Below are positions 1 to 10,575 of a stretch of DNA of 64,000 nucleotides, in pieces (the first letter of the stretch is position 1; each line of letters begins with the position of its first letter). Where the stretch lies: contig CABYFA010000005.1 in NCBI GenBank assembly GCA_902518155.1, forward strand, positions 1-64,000, read 5' to 3'. The notes under the pieces are model-generated. The model saw only the letters and a program-made list of their open reading frames with translations. It was not told the DNA's origin and searched no databases. Source of the stretch: an uncultured Pelagibacteraceae bacterium (GTDB lineage: Bacteria; Pseudomonadota; Alphaproteobacteria; Pelagibacterales; Pelagibacteraceae). The position numbers and the translations under genes are program-made.

Positions 1-690
1 TTAGAAGCCTTAGTTTCCACTGCTATTGTTGGGATTGGCTTCATTGCAATACTGCAAATGACGAATTTTTCAGTTCAATCGATTGATAGATCAGCAGATC
101 GGACAAAAGCAAATTACTTGACTGAAATGATTGCTGAAGATGTTCTTGGTAGCAAAAATGCATTATATGGCATTGCCTCTGATAGTGAAGATCTTCAAAT
201 AAGAGGCGATGGAACTATTACATTAAGCGGGGGTGGTGATGCCTCAAATATTCAAAAATTTTCACAACATCTTGCTCAAAATACATGGAGTGCTGGATTG
301 AATTGCCAAGGTACTACCAACACAGCTACCGGGGGAGCTCAGTTTCAAGAAAACATTTATGAAACTCAAGAGGTTGATGCACCCAGAAATAAAGAAGCTA
401 AATGGAACCTGATATTTTCTGAAAATAGATTCTTAAAATGTTTAAGCGATAATGAAACTAAAAGATTACAAATGTTTACAATATGTAGATGGGCTAGTTG
501 TGGCGCATTACAATCAGATTCTGTTTTTGATGATCCACTTTATATTGGAAGAGTTGAAATGTTCTTAAATAATGGAAAAAAAAAGAAATATTTATATTTT
601 CAATCTGATTACAAAATAAAAAGAGAAAACGAACAAGCACCTGGAGGACAAGACGGAGGTGGCGGTATGATAGGAACACCATCAGGTTAA
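1..690 (+). CDS. pilV: PilV-like type IV pilus minor pilin (5' truncated by window)
   Basis: Reading frame is open from base 1 (LEALVSTAIVGIGFIAILQM...), the C-terminal part of a class III prepilin N-terminus; followed by pilW and pilX homologues. Confidence 0.75.
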   Translation, partial: LEALVSTAIVGIGFIAILQMTNFSVQSIDRSADRTKANYLTEMIAEDVLGSKNALYGIASDSEDLQIRGDGTITLSGGGDASNIQKFSQHLAQNTWSAGLNCQGTTNTATGGAQFQENIYETQEVDAPRNKEAKWNLIFSENRFLKCLSDNETKRLQMFTICRWASCGALQSDSVFDDPLYIGRVEMFLNNGKKKKYLYFQSDYKIKRENEQAPGGQDGGGGMIGTPSG

Positions 691-1656
691 ATGAAAAAAA
701 AATTCATCAAAAATATATTAGGCCTCACACTGGTTGAAATTTTAATTAGTCTGGTAGTTTCTTCAATGATGATGGCAGCAATGTATACAACTTATTCAAT
801 AGTTAATTCTACTTATGGTCAAGTGGTAAATAAAGCTCAAATTAGTAGAAACTCTAGAGACTTAGTAGAATTATTAATTCGAGATATCAGAATGGCAGGC
901 TTTAAATATTATTTGGGTACGAATTCATTAAATTATCCTGAAGAAACTTATTTACAAATACCAGATACATCAAGTATTGAAGATAGCCATGCTCCTATAG
1001 TGATACAAGAAGGTTTGGATCATGAAAGTTTTGTTGAAACTGGCACAGCCCATGTAACTAAAAATACAAAAAATAATCCTTTAGATCTATGTTGTGATAA
1101 AATTCATATAGTGTTTGATGATTTTGATCAAACCAATCCGCTTCAGCCCTATAAAAGATATAAGACAACCTATTACGCTAGACCAATGGATGATGGAAAA
1201 GATGCTCAAGGACTCATAAATCCAAGGTATGCAATTTATAAATCTAAAATAAGTTGGAGCCAACCCAGAGGCAATGAGACTGATTCCTTTCCTCCAACTG
1301 GTGAATGGATTGGGCAACTCCAGGGCTGTCAAGAGTGTTACCATGAGCAATTAATTAGAGATTACGTTGAAGACATTGAATTTATAGCTTTAGATCGAAA
1401 TGGTAAAAGATTATTACCGTTTCCAGACCCAACAACTGCCGCTGGTAGAGATAATTTGTATAAAATTCGATCTGTAGATATTAAATTATCATTCAGATCA
1501 GAAAAAGATTTTTTCAGACTTGAGGCAAGAGATGGTCAACCCAGAAAAGTACTTGGGTTTTCAAGAACAAAAGAAGATTATACTGACAGGTACTTAAGAG
1601 ATTCAGTGGTAGTAACAGTTTATACACGAAATATAGTTGATGAAGGACTTTTCTAA
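691..1656 (+). CDS. pilW: PilW-like type IV pilus assembly protein
   Basis: N-terminal prepilin motif GLTLVEILISLVVSSMMMAAMYTTY; syntenic between pilV and pilX. Confidence 0.8.
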   Translation: MKKKFIKNILGLTLVEILISLVVSSMMMAAMYTTYSIVNSTYGQVVNKAQISRNSRDLVELLIRDIRMAGFKYYLGTNSLNYPEETYLQIPDTSSIEDSHAPIVIQEGLDHESFVETGTAHVTKNTKNNPLDLCCDKIHIVFDDFDQTNPLQPYKRYKTTYYARPMDDGKDAQGLINPRYAIYKSKISWSQPRGNETDSFPPTGEWIGQLQGCQECYHEQLIRDYVEDIEFIALDRNGKRLLPFPDPTTAAGRDNLYKIRSVDIKLSFRSEKDFFRLEARDGQPRKVLGFSRTKEDYTDRYLRDSVVVTVYTRNIVDEGLF

Positions 1657-2438
1657 TGAAAAAAAATAATCAAGAAGGTTTTACACTTATATTGTCACTC
1701 GTTCTTTTGTTAGTGATGTCTTTAATGGGTGGTAGTTTAATTGTAATTTCGTCTGGCGACCATCAAAGTAATAATACTAGTGATGAATATCAGCAAACTT
1801 TTTATGTGGCAGAACATGCTTTAGTTGAGGCTGAAAAATATATTATTAACGAAATGATTGGTCCTTGGATAAATCCAGGAGAGTCCACAAGAGTACAACC
1901 ACCAAATCCAGAGACAGCGACAACACAGGAAGAAGAAGCTCATGTAGATTATATGGAGGCTCTTAATGCTGAAGCTACATTGAATGGCGGATTTGCAAGA
2001 CATACCGATACACTCCATCCTTGGCCTGTAGGCAGAGGAACACCAGTTAATGTAGTTACTTTACCAGATACTCCTTGCACAAATAGTTTTCGAAATCTAG
2101 TGAGAAATGATGCAGGTAATGTAATGGTGTCTGTACACCAACCAAATTTAAATTTTGGTAATGTCATAGCACCTATTTTGTTGAGTGAGGGCGCTCTAGA
2201 GGAATTGCAACATATGCAAAGATACAGGTGGGAATTTTTTGCAATTAATGTTGGTAGAAAACAATTTACCGGTGGTGGTTCTAGTATTAAAAAAACTACG
2301 ACCAATGTTCAAAAACAGGGAACAGTATATAAAGTGTATGGTTGTGGTATTTTAATGCCAAAAGGCTCTGCTCTTGATGCAGTTAATAATCCTGACATCT
2401 TGATTCCTTTAGAAACCCTAGTAATATTGTCTACATAA
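1656..2438 (+). CDS. pilX: PilX-like type IV pilus minor pilin/assembly protein
   Basis: N-terminus EGFTLILSLVLLLVMSLMGGSLIVISS typical of PilX; overlaps the pilW stop. Confidence 0.75.
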   Translation: MKKNNQEGFTLILSLVLLLVMSLMGGSLIVISSGDHQSNNTSDEYQQTFYVAEHALVEAEKYIINEMIGPWINPGESTRVQPPNPETATTQEEEAHVDYMEALNAEATLNGGFARHTDTLHPWPVGRGTPVNVVTLPDTPCTNSFRNLVRNDAGNVMVSVHQPNLNFGNVIAPILLSEGALEELQHMQRYRWEFFAINVGRKQFTGGGSSIKKTTTNVQKQGTVYKVYGCGILMPKGSALDAVNNPDILIPLETLVILST

Positions 2439-2506
2439 ACCCAAAATGGTTAAATTAGACAAAATTGATTATTTATTTAATTTGATCACTAGGTAATATT
2501 TTAATA

Positions 2507-3028
2507 ATGAAATTATTTTATAAAATTAATTTAATTTTTTTTCTACTATTTAGTTTCAATTCAATTTCAAATGCTTGTGATTTTACAAAGATAGATATGG
2601 GCACACAGATTTCATCTATTGAGGATAAATATGATGATTTGAGCGTTACAAATACAGATGATTATGGTGACTCAACTGTGATGTATACTTATGACACTTC
2701 ACTATTTTGTGATGATGAACTTTTAAAAAATACTTTTGTAAATATTTATATTAAAGAAAAAAAATTGATAGGAATACAAATTGAGGGAATAGCAAGCGAT
2801 AAAAATACAAATGAAATTTATAAATTTGCAAAAAATAATTTTGGTTTAGATAATGATCAAGCCAAATCAGCAAAATGGGTAGGTGCAGTAGATTTGAGCT
2901 CAGACATTAATTCTATTATATATGGTAAAGTAATGGGCTTTGATGGAATACACGAAGCTCTAGAAATTTCTTCTTTTGAGTATGCAGATTTTTTAATTGA
3001 TGGTGATATTGTTGAGGCATTTCAATGA
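2507..3028 (+). CDS. Secreted hypothetical protein between pilX and pilY1
   Basis: Signal peptide (MKLFYKINLIFFLLFSFNSISNA); stop overlaps the pilY1 start (ATGA). Confidence 0.75.
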   Translation: MKLFYKINLIFFLLFSFNSISNACDFTKIDMGTQISSIEDKYDDLSVTNTDDYGDSTVMYTYDTSLFCDDELLKNTFVNIYIKEKKLIGIQIEGIASDKNTNEIYKFAKNNFGLDNDQAKSAKWVGAVDLSSDINSIIYGKVMGFDGIHEALEISSFEYADFLIDGDIVEAFQ

Positions 3029-6000
3029 TTAGAGGTTTAAAATTAATTTTATTCTTTTTTGCTTTTTGCAGTTTTAATCAAATCTCTTTCTCTAAACCAC
3101 TACCCCCAGGATCAGGTAGCGGAGATGTTCCGGCAAACATATTATTTTTACTAGATAGTTCAGCAAGTATGAATCGTACAATAGGAGCAGGTATACCAAG
3201 AATATCCTCTATGACAATTGATGGAGATGGCAATAAATTTTTAACATCTGTTGATAGAAGAGGAGGAGGGTTATTTCAATTTAATTCAGATGGTGAGCGA
3301 GTAAACATATCAGGAACTAGAGATAATGGCTCCACTTACTCTGTTTGGCCATGGCGAGCAACTAATGCAACTGATAGAACTTGTGATTTTGGTTTATCAG
3401 TTATGGGTGGTCTACAGACAAATGTAACAATTCCAATATTTGGTAGTTTTCATGAAGTCGATTATGTTGCAAGTGTAACTGTTCCTGGCACGACCATTGA
3501 TGATGATCCTTTATTATTTGTTGGAATGTATAACAATACCAGGGCACCGTATATTATTGGTCTTGATACAAATTTTCGATGCCGTTTAGTAGTGTCGAGT
3601 AGCTTAAATAGAGACAGGATTATGGGTTTTGACATTGCTATCAAAGATAGTGAACCGGTTATATACTTTTATGGTTATACAGGAAGAACAAATAGAGGAA
3701 CTTTTTTAGCAACCTGTAGCTTCGCAAATGCATCTTGTGCTGAAATGATAGGTAGAGGCAGAGGCCGGACGGATACGTTTGGACGATTGTGGGGTGGATT
3801 TCGTATTAGGATAACTGCTGAAGCCACAATGATGTATATGAGTCAAGCGGGTAGATTATATGGATATCAACTACCCGATCAGGTAAATGGTCTTCCAACT
3901 AATACCAGCACGCCTTTAAGGCAATGTACGCCTACGGCTAGGGTCTCGCCATATGATATCTCTAGCACAGATGAGGATATTTTTTATGGAGGCGATTGGA
4001 ATGTTGCTCGTCTTAACAAATTTGAATGGACAGATAATAGAACTTGTACAATACTTGATACAATTGGAACTTTTAGCAATGTGAGAAATAGCGGTGATCC
4101 AGGTACTATTGCAGCTGATAGTATAAGAATGCAGGGTCTAAATGGTGTCAGGGTAATTGGCAACAGAATTTTGTATTCAAGCCGTTCTTATGTTGATGAA
4201 TTATCTGAGAGTTTATGGACAGATGCTAATAGAAACACTACTTGGAGAAACCAAGTTGGTGGACCTAAAATAACAAGATGGACTGGTGCAAAAGATGCTC
4301 TTACTGCAGTTTTAAGTGATAGTACTTTAACATCAGGAGCTAATTTTGGCTTTGGACATTGGAACGCTGGTCATGGTAATTTAGGAAGAAGAGCAGTTCC
4401 TTTTGGAGGAGCTTGGTGTCATAGTAATAATAATCCCTGTAATTATTATGGAGGTCTCAGACCCGCTACTGATAGAGATCCAGCCAGAAGTAATATATGC
4501 ACTAGAAACTCATGTTTAAATGTGGGAATAAGCGAGGGAGGTGCAGCAGCTTCCTTAGATGTAATTGAAAGGTTAGGAGTAGAATGGGGAACAGACTCGG
4601 AGGCATTTTCTCAAATAGCTCATGATTATTTCTTTAACGATTTTACGGAATTTGATCCTGATGCAGAGTGTCAATTGAACTATGTAATTGTTATCGGTGA
4701 TGGAGAAATGACCAAAACAGGGACCAATGGTCAACGAGGAAGAACTGCCGCAAGGCTCGAGCGATTAAGACAAGCAGGGGTTCAAACATTAATGGTTGCT
4801 TATGGAGGTGGAATTAGAGCAAGAGGAATGAATTTATTTAACTCCCTAGCCCGAATTGGATCATGCGAAAATGCTGGCGACGCAGATTGTAGACCCACAA
4901 TAATAGCAAATACTCCTCAAGAATTACGAACGCAATTACAATCAATTATAAGACAAATCATTGCAGAAAAACTTGCATTTACAGCACCATCAATTACCGC
5001 AACCATTCAAGAGGGAGGTTCATTGTATCAAGCTCAATTTGAGTATATTCAATTTGGAGAATGGCAAGGAAGTATCTTTAGATCAGAATTAAGACCAGAT
5101 AAAGAAGTCATACAAGGACTAGATCATGAAGGTAACTGGAGTTCAGCAGTATCGTTAAGAGAACAAATTTTAGAGAGTAGTTCAGGAGGAACAAATGATG
5201 ATGGAAGAAATATTTGGACTGTATTACCAAATATATCTTATTTAGGTAATTGGAATAATTTTACTACTGCTGATGCAAATCAAGATGCAATAAACTCCTT
5301 AATGGGTAGATTGAATTTTAGTTTGCTCGACTATCATAATTCAAGTTCAGAATGTTCAACAAGCAATAGAGGTACAAATCATCCGTCACCATTGGGGGCA
5401 GATGTAGGCCAAGATGGGACTGCCGATGAAGTAGCGGGTCTAATTAATTTTATAAGAGGTCAAGATTATTTTGATTACGATGGAGATTGTATCATCAATG
5501 AACTTAGACCTCATATTCAAGGAGATATTTATCACTCACAATTAATTGAGATTGGAGCGCCCGATGCTAGCACGCAATTCACTGATAATAATCAAGAAGG
5601 ATATTTTAGGATGGTGAATGGTTACACCAACTTTAAACTACAAAATAAGTCTAGAACAAATATTATTTATGCAGGTTCTAATAGTGGTGTATTGCATGCA
5701 ATAAATGCATCAACAGGCAGAGAAGAGTGGGCATTTGTCCCACCATTTATAGCTGCAAAATTACCAATAGCAATTAATCCTTTGTTTGATGGTCGAGGTC
5801 CCAATGGCGAAGGTGGTAGTAACGCAATGTTTGGGGTTGATGGGTCTCCAGTTGTACACGATGTACTGATGAGAGGTTTAGACTCCCAGGGTGAATTAGA
5901 AGATGACCCGACTTGGCATACAATTCTGTTTATACCGTATGGCAGAGGCGGATCTGGTTTTTCTGTATTAGATGTAACACATCCCATTGTTGAACCATCA

Positions 6001-7833
6001 CGTGGACCCTTACACTTGTTCTCAGTTTATAATGATTATATCAGAAAAATTGTTTACATTGCCGATGAAGAAGGGAATATAACTGAGAGATCTTATGTAA
6101 CTAATTCTGTCAATGTAGAAGAATCTAGAGAAGCTTTACGAGCAGCAGTGAACTTAGAGGAGGTTTTGACTGAAGATGGTTTTTATAATGATCCTCAACC
6201 AGATCCTGAAGTCACAGATGCACAAGATGCTAGAGCAGCCTGTCAAACAAATAGTGATGCAACAAGTGGTGAATTTGCAGTAGATGGCAACAACACTTGC
6301 TATATAGGTAGCACTTTCACTTTTGATAATATTCAATTGGATGTGCCTGATGGGCAAGAAATAGATGCTAGCTTATTAAATGTTTCCAAATTAAATTCTG
6401 ATGGAGATTATGAACCTTTAGGTTTTTCAAGTGCGAGAATGATTAATGGAATATTTGAAATAACATTTAATGATGATTTAATTTACAATCCTGGTGGTAG
6501 TGTAAGTGAAACCAGGTTAACAGATGAATTTTTCATTCAAACTTCCTGTACGGCTGCTACTGGGATACCATTTGAATATGACTATAGTAAATTAGGTGAA
6601 ACTTGGTCAACTCCAAGAATAGTTAGGTTGCCTTCTGATGTGCCTGGTGAAGAGCTTGATAGATCAAATGATAAATATGTAGCGATTATGGGAGCTGGTT
6701 TAGCGGCTACCAATCGTTGTGCTGGATCTGCAGTATATCTGATCGAACTTGATGACATGGAAAATCCAGCAAGAATTTATGGCGCAGAGCAAAATCAAGG
6801 ACCAATTACAATAATTGATACAGAGCCAGGTGAAATAAGCATTGGTGGTAGTTCAATAGAAACTCCTAATGGTAGTAATATTAATAATTCAGTTCCAACG
6901 GATCCAATTGTTATAACACCAGATACAGCTTTTGGCGTCCCTTGGAGAGGTGCAATGGTTTATATCAATGACCATGAAGGAAAAATAACAAAAATTAATT
7001 TAACAGACTCTACAAAGCATGGTGCTAGAATGTTTGATCAAACCACTCTATTTAGGCTAAATGCCAATACAGCGAATGCCCGATACACATTTTTTTCAAT
7101 GGATGCAGGTATAGGAGTTACTACTAAAGATTTCTGGTTGTGGGGTGGAACAGGCAACTTCAATAAGCTAGCATCACGTAGTAGGACCATGGATAACATT
7201 ATTTATGGTGTTCGAGATAGAGACTATCCTTTCTTTAAACATTTAAATGGAGTTATTATTCCTAGAGAAACTGACCCAACATTTGTTGAGATGGCTCACC
7301 AAGGTGCTAATGCAGCAGCTGCAATAGATAATCCAGATGGCTCAGCAACAGCTCAGTGTAAAGACGTTACTGGTGATGCAGACGGGAGTCAATGTCCTAC
7401 CACAGAAGATGCTTGGTACATTAAACTTGATCAACAAGATGGGCTAGATCCAAATGATCTTCGAACAACAAATACAATGAGAAAAACTTCAGCACCACCA
7501 ACATTCTTTCAGGGTCAAGTGTATTTCCCAATTTATGAACCACCTGCGGGAACTGGTGAGGAGAGTTGTAAAATTGGAAATGCATTTATATGTGCATCTG
7601 ATGATGAATGTGGAACGAACAATTCACATAAATTAGTAAAAGGAAGTACAGCTAACGCTGAAGCATGTACGTTTGTTAGAGAAGGTGTTCTCTCAGAATT
7701 AGTTGTCTTTGATAATACACTTTTTGCAAACGTTGCAGGACCAAGTGAAATGGAGCAAACTTTATATAAGATAACAGCAATAGCTGGTGAAGTTTTATCA
7801 AATTCGGGTGGTTGGCGAGATGTTGGCTTTTAA
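3025..7833 (+). CDS. pilY1: PilY1-like pilus tip adhesin/assembly factor
   Basis: 1602 aa; signal peptide, VWA-like MIDAS motif (LFLLDSSASM), PilY1-typical C-terminal propeller segment (HIQGDIYHSQLIEIGAP, YAGSNSGVLHAINASTGREEWAFVPPF). Confidence 0.9.
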   Translation: MIRGLKLILFFFAFCSFNQISFSKPLPPGSGSGDVPANILFLLDSSASMNRTIGAGIPRISSMTIDGDGNKFLTSVDRRGGGLFQFNSDGERVNISGTRDNGSTYSVWPWRATNATDRTCDFGLSVMGGLQTNVTIPIFGSFHEVDYVASVTVPGTTIDDDPLLFVGMYNNTRAPYIIGLDTNFRCRLVVSSSLNRDRIMGFDIAIKDSEPVIYFYGYTGRTNRGTFLATCSFANASCAEMIGRGRGRTDTFGRLWGGFRIRITAEATMMYMSQAGRLYGYQLPDQVNGLPTNTSTPLRQCTPTARVSPYDISSTDEDIFYGGDWNVARLNKFEWTDNRTCTILDTIGTFSNVRNSGDPGTIAADSIRMQGLNGVRVIGNRILYSSRSYVDELSESLWTDANRNTTWRNQVGGPKITRWTGAKDALTAVLSDSTLTSGANFGFGHWNAGHGNLGRRAVPFGGAWCHSNNNPCNYYGGLRPATDRDPARSNICTRNSCLNVGISEGGAAASLDVIERLGVEWGTDSEAFSQIAHDYFFNDFTEFDPDAECQLNYVIVIGDGEMTKTGTNGQRGRTAARLERLRQAGVQTLMVAYGGGIRARGMNLFNSLARIGSCENAGDADCRPTIIANTPQELRTQLQSIIRQIIAEKLAFTAPSITATIQEGGSLYQAQFEYIQFGEWQGSIFRSELRPDKEVIQGLDHEGNWSSAVSLREQILESSSGGTNDDGRNIWTVLPNISYLGNWNNFTTADANQDAINSLMGRLNFSLLDYHNSSSECSTSNRGTNHPSPLGADVGQDGTADEVAGLINFIRGQDYFDYDGDCIINELRPHIQGDIYHSQLIEIGAPDASTQFTDNNQEGYFRMVNGYTNFKLQNKSRTNIIYAGSNSGVLHAINASTGREEWAFVPPFIAAKLPIAINPLFDGRGPNGEGGSNAMFGVDGSPVVHDVLMRGLDSQGELEDDPTWHTILFIPYGRGGSGFSVLDVTHPIVEPSRGPLHLFSVYNDYIRKIVYIADEEGNITERSYVTNSVNVEESREALRAAVNLEEVLTEDGFYNDPQPDPEVTDAQDARAACQTNSDATSGEFAVDGNNTCYIGSTFTFDNIQLDVPDGQEIDASLLNVSKLNSDGDYEPLGFSSARMINGIFEITFNDDLIYNPGGSVSETRLTDEFFIQTSCTAATGIPFEYDYSKLGETWSTPRIVRLPSDVPGEELDRSNDKYVAIMGAGLAATNRCAGSAVYLIELDDMENPARIYGAEQNQGPITIIDTEPGEISIGGSSIETPNGSNINNSVPTDPIVITPDTAFGVPWRGAMVYINDHEGKITKINLTDSTKHGARMFDQTTLFRLNANTANARYTFFSMDAGIGVTTKDFWLWGGTGNFNKLASRSRTMDNIIYGVRDRDYPFFKHLNGVIIPRETDPTFVEMAHQGANAAAAIDNPDGSATAQCKDVTGDADGSQCPTTEDAWYIKLDQQDGLDPNDLRTTNTMRKTSAPPTFFQGQVYFPIYEPPAGTGEESCKIGNAFICASDDECGTNNSHKLVKGSTANAEACTFVREGVLSELVVFDNTLFANVAGPSEMEQTLYKITAIAGEVLSNSGGWRDVGF

Positions 7834-7845
7834 ATAAAAAAAATT

Positions 7846-8610
7846 TTAATTTAAAAATAACTTAATCTGATTATTAAAAAAAAGAAAAATAACACATCCA
7901 ATGATGAGGTATGGGCCAAACGGTATCTGAGAAGAAAGTTTCTTTTTTTTTTTAATCAAATCAGGCATGACACTAATTAAAGCGACTGCGGAAGAAAAAA
8001 ATATTACAAAAGGAATTGAAATCCAACCAAACCAAAAACCAATCACTGAAAGCAACTTCGCATCACCCAAACCCATTCCCTCAATATTTCTTAATTTTTT
8101 ATAAATAAAAATTATTAGCCAAATTAAAATGTAGCCAAAGAAACCACCTATTAATGAGTTGATAAAATTTGGAAATAGATAAACATTAAGATTAGGATCA
8201 AATGATTTTAAAAATCCTACTAACATTAATGGATATGTAATTTCATTTGGGATGATGAAATGTTTTAAATCAATAAAAAATATTATTATAAACCCAATAC
8301 TTAAGATAAAAAATAAGAGACTTGTTAATGTTACACCGAATAAATAAAATATAAATACAAAAATTAAAGCAGCAAATAATTCTACTATAAAATATTTAAA
8401 ATTTATCTTAGCTGAGCAATGACTACATCTAGCTTTGAGGAGTATAAAAGAAAGTAATGGAATATTATCATGCCAACTAATTTGTTTTTTACATTGAGGG
8501 CAGTGTGAACGACCGGTAATTACACTTATATTATCTGGGATTCTGTGAATACATACATTGCTAAAACTCCCCCATATACTTCCAAAGATAAATACTATAA
8601 TATAGAACAC
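7846..8610 (-). CDS. pilD: Prepilin peptidase / N-methyltransferase PilD
   Basis: Two CxxC pairs (CPQC, CSHC), GMGLGDAKLL aspartyl motif, multiple TM segments. Confidence 0.95.
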   Translation of the reverse strand: MFYIIVFIFGSIWGSFSNVCIHRIPDNISVITGRSHCPQCKKQISWHDNIPLLSFILLKARCSHCSAKINFKYFIVELFAALIFVFIFYLFGVTLTSLLFFILSIGFIIIFFIDLKHFIIPNEITYPLMLVGFLKSFDPNLNVYLFPNFINSLIGGFFGYILIWLIIFIYKKLRNIEGMGLGDAKLLSVIGFWFGWISIPFVIFFSSAVALISVMPDLIKKKKKLSSQIPFGPYLIIGCVIFLFFNNQIKLFLN

Positions 8611-8709
8611 AATTTATAGTTTAATTTGAGAGGAAAATTCTATGAGCCCGTTAATGCAGTATTGTATAAACATCATAGCATCTGTTAGGTGCAAATAGAA
8701 ATTAGGCGT

Positions 8710-10059
8710 ATGAATAATGATTTCCATCAAAATCAAAATTATCAAATTACTAATGAATATCAATTTCTAAATAACATGTTTTTTGGCGCAAAAAAAAAGG
8801 AAACAATAAAAACAGACGATACTAGTAGTAAAGATTTAGAGCTAGTAACTAAAATGAACCAAGAGTTTGCTATGTCTCTTGATTTGAAAGAAACATTAAA
8901 TAACGCATTAGAATTAATTATAAAAAGAATTAATGCTCAAGCAGCAAATATTTTTTTGATTGATCAAAAGAATCAATCCTTTCAATGTATTGCTTCAAAA
9001 CATCAGGCTTATCTTGAGGACTTTGAAATACCTATTACCCAAGGAGTCATGGGCAAAGCTGCAATTATGAAAAAATGTATTAGAGTTGGAGATGTTAGAA
9101 AAGATATTAGAGAAATTGCTGAATTTTATTTTGATTTAGATAATAAAACAAATTTTACAACTTACTCGGTCTTATGTTCACCATTAATAGTATCGGATGA
9201 ATGTATTGGTGTTATTCATTGTTTAAATAAAAAAACAAATAATAAACTTTTTGAAGAAAATGACAGGAAACTTTTAGAAACTTTGTCTGGTCCAGCTGCT
9301 TTAGCAATAAATAATGCGAAGATGGCTAAAGACCTTATAGATAAGAATAGAATGCAAAAAGAAATTGAAATTGTTGGAGAGATACAAAAAACTTTACTAT
9401 CCCAAAACAAAAAAGAAAATTTTCCTATTGCAGGAATAAATATCCCAGCCAAAGTTGTCTCAGGAGATTTTTATAATTTTGCAAAACTTACAGATGGAGT
9501 GTATGGTTTTGGTGTTGCAGATGTCTCAGGCAAGGGAATAAAATCTTCTTTGCTTATGTCTAAAGCTTCAAGCTTGTATAGATGTTTAAGTAAAACAAAT
9601 TATTCTGCAGCGGAACTCTTAGATATTTTAAATTCAGAGATCTGTGAAACAACATCAAGAGGAATGTTTGTTACAATGTTAATTGGTGTTTATGATAGTA
9701 ATAAAAAAGAATTAACATTGGCAAACGCTGGGCATGAACCTCCATTAATCTATTCTGATGATGGAAACTTTTCAAATTTCGATGAAGCAGGACCTCCGTT
9801 AGGCATTGCACCTAAATTTAAATTTAAAGAAACAAAAATTAATTTTTCTAATAGCTCAATGTATATATTCACTGATGGTATTACAGAAATAAAAGATACT
9901 AAGGGCAACATGTTAGAGTCTGATGGATTTAAAAATTATATAAAGAAATATCAACAGACACCTAATCATGAAAGATTAAATAAAATTGTAGAAGATATAA
10001 TTAAATCAGGTCGAATTCAGAAAGATGATTTAACTATTGTAGTTGTAGACGGGAAATAG
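8710..10059 (+). CDS. GAF-domain SpoIIE-type (PP2C) serine phosphatase, RsbU-like
   Basis: GAF-like N-terminal region; SpoIIE motifs SGDFYNFAKL, GVADVSGKGIKSSLLMSKA, GMFVTMLIGVYD, ANAGHEPPL, FTDGITE, DDLTIVVV. ATG 8710 preferred over GTG 8689. Confidence 0.9.
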   Translation: MNNDFHQNQNYQITNEYQFLNNMFFGAKKKETIKTDDTSSKDLELVTKMNQEFAMSLDLKETLNNALELIIKRINAQAANIFLIDQKNQSFQCIASKHQAYLEDFEIPITQGVMGKAAIMKKCIRVGDVRKDIREIAEFYFDLDNKTNFTTYSVLCSPLIVSDECIGVIHCLNKKTNNKLFEENDRKLLETLSGPAALAINNAKMAKDLIDKNRMQKEIEIVGEIQKTLLSQNKKENFPIAGINIPAKVVSGDFYNFAKLTDGVYGFGVADVSGKGIKSSLLMSKASSLYRCLSKTNYSAAELLDILNSEICETTSRGMFVTMLIGVYDSNKKELTLANAGHEPPLIYSDDGNFSNFDEAGPPLGIAPKFKFKETKINFSNSSMYIFTDGITEIKDTKGNMLESDGFKNYIKKYQQTPNHERLNKIVEDIIKSGRIQKDDLTIVVVDGK

Positions 10060-10086
10060 TTTTTTGTGTTCTCAATTGGTAAAATA

Positions 10087-10367
10087 ATGATTTTGTTTGC
10101 AATAGTTCTTTCCACTCTGTTATATTGGGCAACTTCAAATGTTTGCAGATATAATTTTATAATTGAAAAAAAACTAACCAGTTAAACATTATTGCTGAAA
10201 GTGTACATCCGACGCTTCCGACAGCTAAAGTATATTATTTTAAAGAATTAAATTGTAATAATGTTAATTTAACATGGGATTATGAAAGAGTTTTAAGTAA
10301 CTTAAACACTATTTCAGTTTTGGTTTATCAAGAATTAACAACTGATATAAGAGGTGATCCTAATTAA
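10087..10367 (+). pseudogene. Small secreted/membrane ORF split by a -1 frame offset at an A8 tract (pseudogene, programmed frameshift or sequencing error)
   Basis: ATG 10087 encodes MILFAIVLSTLLYWATSNVCRYNFIIEKKLTS* (stop 10183-10185); the overlapping frame reads ...KKTNQLNIIAESVHPTLPTAKVYYFKELNCNNVNLTWDYERVLSNLNTISVLVYQELTTDIRGDPN* (stop 10365-10367). Neither is in the supplied ORF track. Confidence 0.45.
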
Positions 10368-10575
10368 TTTAAAAAGTTAGTTATTTTTTTCTAAATTTAT
10401 TAAAAATATTTTATTTTTATAAATTTTAAAAAAATTCACCCTATAAGTGATAAATTTTAAATTTTTTTATAAAAAAACCTCCAATTATGGATTGAAAAGA
10501 TAAATTTTTGAATATTTTACAATTAAATTTTGAATTAACATGAAAAAATAGAATTAAATTAAAAAAATTTTGTTT

